From positions 1 through 8,961 of the forward strand of contig JAGOCT010000048.1 in the NCBI GenBank assembly GCA_017998585.1: a stretch of 8,961 nucleotides of DNA. Reading direction: 5' to 3'. Shown here piece by piece: positions 1 to 7,000 of this stretch (position 1 is the first letter of the stretch; the number at the start of each line of letters is the position of its first letter). A model generated the notes under the pieces. It did not search any database. It worked only from the letters and a program-made list of their open reading frames with translations, and had not been told where the DNA came from. This DNA comes from Candidatus Cloacimonadota bacterium (GTDB lineage Bacteria > Cloacimonadota > Cloacimonadia > Cloacimonadales > WRIO01). The translations under genes and the position numbers were made by a program.

Positions 1-942
1 TTCATAAAGACTCTCACCCATATTTTCCGAAACATGATCGATCATGGTATCGAGTATCCTGATGTACGTTTAGAAAATGGGTTTAAATCTGAAGCAGGCA
101 ATATCTGCTGTCATGTTAAAACAGAAGCAAATTGTTTCACAATTGAACTAAATGATGATGGCGCAGGCATTGATTTAGAAAAAATCCGAAATCTGTTAAA
201 AAAAATAAATCAGGAAGATCTGGAATTTTATGAGATACTCCAGTCTGTAATTTGTAAAAACCAGTCAAAAAATCCCGATCTGTTGTCTGATGAAGAAATC
301 CTCCCATTAATATTCTATCCGGGATTCAGCACAAAAAATCAGATTACTGACATCTCAGGCAGAGGTATCGGACTCTCAGCTGTTAAGCAGGAAATTGAAA
401 AGCTTGGAGGATCACTCACAGTAAATACCATACAGAATACAGGCACCTGTTTTGTCATCAAACTGCCATATATTTATACTCCCTCTTCTTTGCAACAAGA
501 TACAATATTTGAACAGACAATTGAACAGATATTGATACAATTTTATTTAGAACAGACTGGTATTCAATTACATAAAATGGATTCAGATCATCAAAACGAT
601 TTACTCGATTATGCTTCTTGTATCAAGCTGGAAGGTAATAAATCAAGAATCATCATTTTGACTACAGGCTCATCCATTATGGACATATCTTTTGAAAAAA
701 TGCTCAAAGATGCTTCTTTAAATGAAGAAAACGAGTCTATGAAACAACAATGCCTTTCTGAAATTCTGAATATTATTTGTGGCAATGCACTCACAGAGTT
801 AGAAGTTCATGATTCTGATTTAAAATTACATACTCCATATTCAGTAAAAGCCCAGGCTTTTCATTTTATACAAAACTCATGGCCATTAAAAAGGTTGAGT
901 TATGAATATCAGGGAGATAAGCTACATATTTACTATGCCTGA
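1..942 (+). CDS. CheA-like histidine kinase, 3' part, with C-terminal CheX-like phosphatase domain (5' end outside window)
   Basis: The reading frame is open from base 1, so the ATG at 34 is internal. The 11 codons before it carry the start of the kinase N box (H and RN of H-x-x-R-N, followed by IDHGIE). Numbering from that ATG, the GHKL ATP-binding domain continues with the G1 box (DDGAGID, 41-47), an F-box-like FYPGFST (94-100) and the G2 box (GRGIG, 109-113), ending near 145. These spacings and motifs are those of the CheA P4 domain. CheA normally continues into a CheW-like P5 domain. Here residues 157-302 instead look like CheX: a helical start, a beta strand near 205-211, then E-x-x-N (E243, N246) followed by GNALTEL and a TPYSV segment, as in CheX where E and N attack phospho-CheY. 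By inference the protein both phosphorylates and dephosphorylates a response regulator in the cytoplasm. P1-P3, or a substitute sensor region, would lie upstream and cannot be seen. The CheA-type P4 call is firm; the CheX call rests on motif and order. Confidence 0.88.
   Translation, partial: FIKTLTHIFRNMIDHGIEYPDVRLENGFKSEAGNICCHVKTEANCFTIELNDDGAGIDLEKIRNLLKKINQEDLEFYEILQSVICKNQSKNPDLLSDEEILPLIFYPGFSTKNQITDISGRGIGLSAVKQEIEKLGGSLTVNTIQNTGTCFVIKLPYIYTPSSLQQDTIFEQTIEQILIQFYLEQTGIQLHKMDSDHQNDLLDYASCIKLEGNKSRIIILTTGSSIMDISFEKMLKDASLNEENESMKQQCLSEILNIICGNALTELEVHDSDLKLHTPYSVKAQAFHFIQNSWPLKRLSYEYQGDKLHIYYA
10..372 (+). other. CheA-type HATPase (P4) nucleotide-binding boxes
   Basis: The four ATP-binding signatures appear in order: N box at about 10-54 (H, R-N, then DHGIE), G1 box at 151-174, F-box-like segment at 313-333 and G2 box at 358-372. 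All key residues expected for ATP and magnesium binding are present, so the domain should be catalytically competent. The DHGIE after the N box and the PGFST segment are specific to CheA among GHKL kinases. Confidence 0.88.
502..939 (+). other. CheX-like domain replacing the CheW-like P5 domain
   Basis: This stretch codes for the last 146 residues of the kinase. By eye it follows the CheX layout: an N-terminal helix (FEQTIEQILIQFY), a G-I-Q-L segment, a strand (RIIILTTG), a helix with E-I-L-N at 760-771, then GNALTEL and a TPYSV segment about 25 residues after the motif. Only one E-x-x-N motif is seen, as in CheX; CheC has two. The usual Gly-rich turn between two central strands looks shortened, so one strand may be missing. 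No CheW-like sequence follows. Confidence 0.7.
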
Positions 943-986
943 TGACATCTTATAACTTTCTTAGTAAAACGATCTGCCCTCTCAGG

Positions 987-1060
987 GTTCCCTCTTCTAT
1001 TCCTCTTCCTTTCTTGGAGAACAAGATACTTTTCAAGTAGGATAGAAGCAGGGTTGGAAC
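987..1060. repeat. Nested imperfect inverted repeat in the convergent gap
   Basis: Successive pairing blocks lie one inside another. GTTCC (987-991) pairs with GGAAC (1056-1060). CTTCTAT (994-1000) pairs with ATAGAAG (1042-1048). CCT (1002-1004) pairs with AGG (1039-1041). TCTTG (1012-1016) pairs with CAAGA (1022-1026) around a GAGAA loop. About 20 base pairs form in 74 bases, with a bulge at 1001. It lies 45 bases after the stop of the kinase gene and about 95 bases beyond the stop of the opposing gene. No T run follows directly on either strand, so a classic intrinsic terminator is not supported. It could be a transcript-end structure, a small structured RNA or a remnant repeat. Confidence 0.4.
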
Positions 1061-1155
1061 AAGCAGAGACGACCAATCTGATCCTGATATTTATTTACTT
1101 TTCTATTTCTCTAATTTATCTTTATCATAAATATCTGAAACAATTGATTGTCCTA

Positions 1156-3849
1156 TTATTTTAGATATAGCATTTTGCCGGAAATATGATGCCCCCCTGA
1201 AATAATCTTATAAAGATAAATCCCACTGGCAATTATTTTATTATCTGAATCTCTTCCATCCCATAGTATTGTATTTAATCCCTTGTTGAAATGTCCTCCA
1301 TCAATTGTTTTTATTTTCTGTCCCTTAATATTGAATATTTCAATTTTAACAGATTCCTGTCCATTCAGATAAAAACTGATTTTTGTACCGGCAGTAAAAG
1401 GATTGGGATAATTGCTTTGACATGACAATAAAGGCTTGTTGTAATCTGGATAATTTAATAATTTATCCATAAAAATAGTCTTGGAAAATGCGATATTATC
1501 TTCATAAAAGAATAATTCCAGTGAGTTTTCTGTTTGTATGTTTGATTTCACATATCTGGCTTTTATAAAGTCAAACAAGGCATATCCATTATATGAAGTA
1601 TCAAGCTTATCATCTTTGTCGAGATACCTGTAATAAAAATAGTCATTGCATTGGATAATAAAAAAATGATATGTTCCATATTCAATAATATCAATTAACT
1701 CTAATTTACTCAATGAATCCAAATAGTATGGCCCATTGTAAAGCTTATACTCTCTTATCATTTCAAGGTTTTGATCCGTTATCTGATATTGTCTGAGAAT
1801 CAGATCATTCCCCTTTCTTAATGGCAGATAAATGACATTATCTTTAAATAAAATATCCGAGAATAATGGTTTCGAATCTTCTTCAATTGTCATATTTATC
1901 CCATTTCCCTGATAGACAGGTAATCCGGAATCTTTATTAAAAATCTGAACGTATAAATTGTAACGGTTATTTTCTGAAACTGTATAGAATAGCAACAAGT
2001 TCTCATTATATTTAAAATATTTATGAACATTCCATATATTAGAAGGTAATGCATAATTGTCAATGACACTTCCCTCTTCCGTTAATTGTACAATCTCTTT
2101 AGAGTCATTTACTAAAATAAGATGATCATTATAACCCCGAAAGATATAATTTCCCATACTCTTTTCTGTCGCACCCCAAACAAAGTGGTTATCGACAATC
2201 TTGTTTATAAAATAGTTACTACCTGTTTTATAAAATATCCAATTAGTGTCATTATCAGAATAATAATCTATATGTGAACTGAAGGCATTATCAGTGTCTC
2301 CCCAAACTGGCAGAGAATCGCACAAACTTTGGTATTGATCATAAATGTAAAGTGTCTTGCCTAAATTTTCGGTTTTCCTGACAATACAACTATTATTACT
2401 TAATAAATTAAAATCATATAAGTTGCCTAAATCAGCAAATTCTCTCTTTGCCGGAACAGAGCTATCATCCTGCTCGAGAAAAACACGACCAACATTAATG
2501 ACTCGCTTATCATAATAAAGACTCGGCACACAATTTTGGATAGAGCTTAGATCGAGTCCTGGCTCAAAGAGGTAATATTTTGAAATTAAATGGGCATCTT
2601 GATAATCAATCGTTGATATATAGTACTGAAAATTGGGTGTATCAAACTCTGCTCTGCTGAAATAGAGCTTATTTTGATCAAACAAAAAAGATTTATCTTT
2701 AGTTCTGATCTCAGAATCAAAGAATGGAAAAGTAGAAGTCTTTTCACATACGTAATTATTGAGATTGAGTTTAAACAAAGCAAATTCGATATCATAAATA
2801 CCATTTTCTGTCGCTATAAAATAGAAATTATCATTATCTTCCTGGAAAGTTCTGACAATCTTTTTCCCACTTGAATAAATTTCATTAATAGGCACATAAA
2901 TTCCTCCCATAACAAGTTCTGCCTGATGGCTGTATCTGTTCATCAAAAAATTAGTTGAGCTAATCGGATAAAAGGTTAAAAAACCACCATCATTCAACTG
3001 AATAAAATGTAAAGGGATATTCCCTGCTTCTTTCTTCCACATGAATGTACCCTCTTGATTAAAGCAGTTAAAATAAGGTTTATTATCTGTTCCTTGTGTA
3101 ACGATAATGGTTTCTGTTTCAGACAACATATAAACCTGAGAATTAGCATTTTCATGAAGGAGTAAATCACTGACAAAGTCACCATTTATGTTAACAGATA
3201 CCAAGTGAGGTCCATCTGCCTTATAAACCAGTATTTTAAGATTACCAGATAAATCTGAGATTGGCATATAACTAAAGTAAAACGGGTAAGCAATCGATAG
3301 TATCTTCTTGCTTTTATTCCAGTCGATATTTCCATCCTCATTAACATGAAAAATTTCAAGTTCATTATCAGCTTCTGATAAACTACTGAAATGGATCTTT
3401 AAAAGAAAGAGACCACCCATATTATCAGCGACAACATAATAGATGTTGGTAATATTGTTGTAAATCTTTCCATTTACTCCCCAGAGAGGATTTCCTTCAT
3501 CATCAAACTTTTGTAAGACCAGTTTTCTATCTGTTTCATTACAGTAAACAAGATAGTTACTATTATTAGAATTGATTGCACCGTTAACCTGAGTCAGTTC
3601 TTTATCACTTTTTAACAATATCTTCTGTTCTTTATCATCAACAGAATTTTCTGCATTTTTTGAGTAAACTATTGAACCATCGAGTACACTATTCGTATAA
3701 TACAAGGACAACACATGCTCTTTTGTTTTGTATAAGTAAGTGTAATCTTTCCCTTTTCGTAAAAGAATCACGTTGATATCTTCATTTAGATTATTCGCAA
3801 AAATAAATACACATATAGACATAAAAACAATTACTAATAATTTTTTCAT
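1156..3849 (-). CDS. Secreted propeller-like protein with C-terminal FlgD-Ig-like / T9SS-type sorting module
   Basis: This 897-residue protein starts with a clear signal peptide (KK, then a hydrophobic run from residue 4 to 18 ending in FIFA), with cleavage likely after A18. The body (about 20-800) is beta-rich. It carries scattered units of the kind D-x-x-G-N-x-x-W: near 117-124 (DEGNPLWG), 170-178 (NEDGNIDWN), 264-273 (NQEGTFMWKK) and degenerate ones near 554-562 and 638-650. This resembles the loose propeller repeats of exported proteins in FCB-like bacteria, but I do not recognise a named family and see no catalytic motif. Residues 813-897 form a FlgD-Ig-like module (NYPNPF, FNIKGQKIK, W-D-G-R-D, SGIYLYK), used as an outer-membrane sorting or anchoring tail. 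The ATG chosen is the second of two, because a ribosome binding site precedes it and the signal peptide starts there. The protein is probably exported and surface-exposed; ligand and role are unknown. The gene lies downstream of the larger surface-protein gene, same strand, separated by a terminator-like hairpin. Confidence 0.9.
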   Translation of the reverse strand: MKKLLVIVFMSICVFIFANNLNEDINVILLRKGKDYTYLYKTKEHVLSLYYTNSVLDGSIVYSKNAENSVDDKEQKILLKSDKELTQVNGAINSNNSNYLVYCNETDRKLVLQKFDDEGNPLWGVNGKIYNNITNIYYVVADNMGGLFLLKIHFSSLSEADNELEIFHVNEDGNIDWNKSKKILSIAYPFYFSYMPISDLSGNLKILVYKADGPHLVSVNINGDFVSDLLLHENANSQVYMLSETETIIVTQGTDNKPYFNCFNQEGTFMWKKEAGNIPLHFIQLNDGGFLTFYPISSTNFLMNRYSHQAELVMGGIYVPINEIYSSGKKIVRTFQEDNDNFYFIATENGIYDIEFALFKLNLNNYVCEKTSTFPFFDSEIRTKDKSFLFDQNKLYFSRAEFDTPNFQYYISTIDYQDAHLISKYYLFEPGLDLSSIQNCVPSLYYDKRVINVGRVFLEQDDSSVPAKREFADLGNLYDFNLLSNNSCIVRKTENLGKTLYIYDQYQSLCDSLPVWGDTDNAFSSHIDYYSDNDTNWIFYKTGSNYFINKIVDNHFVWGATEKSMGNYIFRGYNDHLILVNDSKEIVQLTEEGSVIDNYALPSNIWNVHKYFKYNENLLLFYTVSENNRYNLYVQIFNKDSGLPVYQGNGINMTIEEDSKPLFSDILFKDNVIYLPLRKGNDLILRQYQITDQNLEMIREYKLYNGPYYLDSLSKLELIDIIEYGTYHFFIIQCNDYFYYRYLDKDDKLDTSYNGYALFDFIKARYVKSNIQTENSLELFFYEDNIAFSKTIFMDKLLNYPDYNKPLLSCQSNYPNPFTAGTKISFYLNGQESVKIEIFNIKGQKIKTIDGGHFNKGLNTILWDGRDSDNKIIASGIYLYKIISGGHHISGKMLYLK
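1159..1413 (-). other. C-terminal FlgD-Ig-like sorting module of the 897-residue protein
   Basis: These are the last 85 residues. They contain NYPNPF at the entry, a T-K-I-S-F strand, FNIKGQKIK, a W-D-G-R-D-S-D-N turn, the SGIYLYK strand and a final GKMLYLK strand. This order matches the FlgD-Ig-like / type IX secretion C-terminal domains. The closing hydrophobic strand with Lys as last residue is typical. Whether a true type IX system exists in this organism cannot be seen here. Confidence 0.85.
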
Positions 3850-3855
3850 AGTCAA

Positions 3856-3862
3856 CCTCTCC
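3856..3862 (-). promoter_or_regulatory. Ribosome binding site deciding the start of the 897-residue gene
   Basis: On the - strand GGAGAGG is followed by six bases and then the ATG at 3847-3849. An in-frame ATG at 3862-3864 overlaps this site and would have no ribosome binding site at proper distance. The downstream ATG also begins directly with the MKKLL signal peptide, so 3849 is the better start and the protein is five residues shorter than the longest frame. Confidence 0.8.
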
Positions 3863-3993
3863 ATAATTCAATATAAATACATATGTTAAAAATATAACTA
3901 ATCTTCTTAAGTTTAATTTCAATTATTACTTAAAAAAAGTTTACACTCTCACTTCTTTGTAAATCTATACCAAAAAATTAATAATTTTACAAT

Positions 3994-4019
3994 AAGAGGA
4001 GACTTTTGAGTCTCCTCTT
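3994..4019 (-). terminator. Strong hairpin after the large surface-protein gene, probable intrinsic terminator
   Basis: AAGAGGAGACT (3994-4004) and AGTCTCCTCTT (4009-4019) are perfect 11-base inverted repeats with a four-base loop. The hairpin begins 15 bases after the stop codon of the large - strand gene, the usual place for its terminator. On the - strand the tail after the stem is only moderately U-rich (TTATTGT). On the + strand it is followed by a clean T run, so it may terminate better against + strand transcription. It would separate the large gene from the 897-residue gene downstream. Confidence 0.75.
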
Positions 4020-4033
4020 TTTATCAAAGTTCT

Positions 4034-7000
4034 TTATTTTACCATAATCATCTTCTTAATCTCACGGTAGCATTCTTTCTCATTTTTGACATTCAATACA
4101 TAGAAATACATACCTGAAGATACTCGCTTACCCGTGTTATCAACACCATTCCATACAGCTTTATGATACCCATAGTCTAATGGTTGATCAATAAGCTGTT
4201 TGATTTTCTGTCCTTTAATGTTAAATATGGCAAGATCAACACGACTATTATTTTTTAATGCAAAACGAATTTCAGTCGTCGGGTTGAATGGATTAGGGAA
4301 ATTCTGGTAAAGGGCATAATTTGTTGGTTGAACCATTAATGAAGGATCGTTGGTTTGAAGAATATAGTTAAACTGGTTATTTGTCAGATCAACACTAATG
4401 GTATCAACAATTGTCTGATATCCGGTTTTTGATATAGTGAGAACATAATCTGTCATATAGACTGCAGCTAATCCAATCACACCGGTATCATCTGTTGATA
4501 AGTTTAATTCCTGATTATAGATACCATCATTACCGAGTAAATGAAAAAGAATATCTGATGGTTCTTGTTCATCTGACAAGGTTAGGTTAAAAGTACAAGG
4601 GATAAATCTCTTTACTTCAATCTGATTGGAAACAGTCCCTTCACTTACTAAAAGCTGAGTTTGACCAGGGACTGAATAAACCGCTTTTATCATATAAGTA
4701 TAAGTGCCATCATTTTGTTGCTGAAGGTTATCTGAATAGTAGAGATTGCTGGTTTGTGCAATCTGAACATAGGCTTCATCATTATACTTTCTAAAAACCT
4801 GATAGTAACTGACAGCCCGAGATTTAATTTCCTTTTTGACAGGGTTAGGATTATTCCAGCTAATGTGAACTTTATAAACAGCATCCAGATAGGTAACCAG
4901 ATTTTGAGGTGCAATGATTGAAATGACATTAAACGGTATTTCTTTACTGATAGAATTACCCGCTTTATCTGTTACTTTCATTTTGATTTTGTAAATACCA
5001 TCAGCTAAACCATTCAATGGAACAGCATCTGGATTTAGGAAAGTCCAACGGGTAATAACATCTGATCCATTGTCAACATAGCTTAAAGTACCAGGTATAA
5101 GATTATTATTGAGGTCATACAGAGAAACATAACTAATATTTGGGGAGTAATGAACGCCTGAGGTCATATCAGTGAGTTTCACCTGAACTGAGTTAAAGGG
5201 TTGACTTACAATTGAGTTTTCTGCAACAGCACTTTGAGTTGAGCCATTATAAAGAGCAAGCTGTGTATAAGATGGCATAATTGTATCATAGATGAAAGTC
5301 ATCGTTGTATCAAACTCAGCACCATACTGGTTCGTTGCATGGAAGTTAACATAGAATTGACCATCATTCTCTCCATCAGCACTTAATGGACCTGTTAACT
5401 GAAGGGTCGTCTTAAGATTTGTTTGTTCAAGCTGATAGCTCAGATTTGCACCCTGAGAATGCTCAGCAACTTCACCATTAGGGAAAGTCAGCTTGATATA
5501 TGTATATAAAGGATTCTGAACTACCGGAATTGTATTTTTGAATGAGCCTGTAATCGTAGGTGGGGAAAAACTGTTTGTATAGTAATTAATGACATTCTGC
5601 GGTGTATAATCTACCAATTGAGGTACAATATGCGACATAAGTGTAAAGGAGTAATTCCCTGTCAGAATATTACCAGAATAATCTGTTGCTTTCATCTGAA
5701 TTGAATAGGTACCATCCTGTGTTCCATCTACTGGAATTGGAGAAGACAGAACCCACTTAACAGTTGCATTATCAACGATTCTGGTTCCTTGAACGAGTGA
5801 GCCTCCTGGACTGAGTAAGCTGATATTTGTCAGATTTGAGGCAAAATTAACCTGAGAAGTCAGATCATAATAATTTACTTGAATGTGAGTTATCGGCTGA
5901 CTAAATATCAAATCATTTTTTTGATTGCGTTTTGGCATATTTTCTTTTAAGAATTTTTCTTGTCTGTTTACAATCATATCATTAATTTTCAGATTCTGAT
6001 AATAAGGAGTTAGACGATCATATACAAAATTAAAGGTAATAGGACCTTCCTGGAAATTATCTGTTGCTAACAAGGCATAAATCTGGTATTGTCCATCATC
6101 CTGCCCATTTGTCCCAAGTGCTTGATTCAAGGTTAACGTAATCTCATATTGATTTTCATTATTACTTATTTCTAAATTAGCTCCTTGACCATCCTCGATA
6201 AACGATCCATCCGGATGTTTAAGTCTTAAATAAGTCAGGTTTTCATTCATCACGACATTCTGCTCGTACTCAACTACCAGTTTTATCTGATTTAGATTAG
6301 TGTTAATAAACGCATTATTCGCTGGTGTAACACTTACAATGTTTGCTTGTAACGCATTTAATACAAAGCTTAACTGACTGATCACAGTATTATCAGCATT
6401 ATCTACAGCACTGCTTTGGACAGCAACAATACTGCCTAATTCTGAAAGTGTTTCATTGAAAACGTATTTTAGATAGTTTTCATCCGGATATTTGAATAAA
6501 GTACCTGGCACTGCCTGGTTATTGACACTGACAGATATTGCGGTTTCATCAGAGAGATAATCAACGCCTGCTGTTTGATCGGCAAGAAGAAGTTTTACAT
6601 AAGCTACCCCATGATAAATATTGTCGTTATTTGAGACAATTGTTTCTGAACCGTTTTGTAAACCAAGTCGAACACTTTGAATCTGTGGTGCTTGGTTATC
6701 AAAGATAAATTGGGTAATGAACTGAGTATTGTATGATTGAGTGTTTTGAACCTTAGTTTGCAATGTATAAAGCCCATTCAGACTCAAACTCTGATTTAAG
6801 ATCAATCTCATTCTGTATGAATTTTCACCGGTACTAATGATTTGCTGAGTAGCTCCCTGATTATGTTCAATCACCGTATTATTTGGAGTCGTTACCTTAA
6901 TATAAGAATTTTCATAATCCTGAAGATCAATTGGGCGAATGTCAGTGAATTCAACATAGATTTCATTGTTAGCCAGCATATTAAAGACAGAACCATGAGC

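Noticed and set aside
34..36. ATG as start of the kinase gene
   Set aside because: The frame is open from base 1 and the codons before this ATG encode the H and R-N of the kinase N box, so the ATG lies inside the ATP-binding domain.
1114..1132. ATTTAT / ATAAAT inverted repeat as a terminator
   Set aside because: The six-pair stem is made only of A and T with a seven-base loop and would be too weak; it is probably chance in an AT-rich gap.
2586..3185. Short open frames on both strands inside the 897-residue gene
   Set aside because: They overlap a continuous coding frame with a signal peptide and tail, and none shows a recognisable protein pattern.
3862..3864. Upstream ATG as start of the 897-residue gene
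   Set aside because: It overlaps the GGAGAGG ribosome binding site that serves the ATG at 3847-3849, and it would add five residues before a typical signal peptide.
3865..3990. Promoter for the 897-residue gene
   Set aside because: On the - strand a TTGAAA and a TATATT occur, but 20 bases apart, and the region is so AT-rich that such matches are expected by chance. I cannot support a specific promoter.
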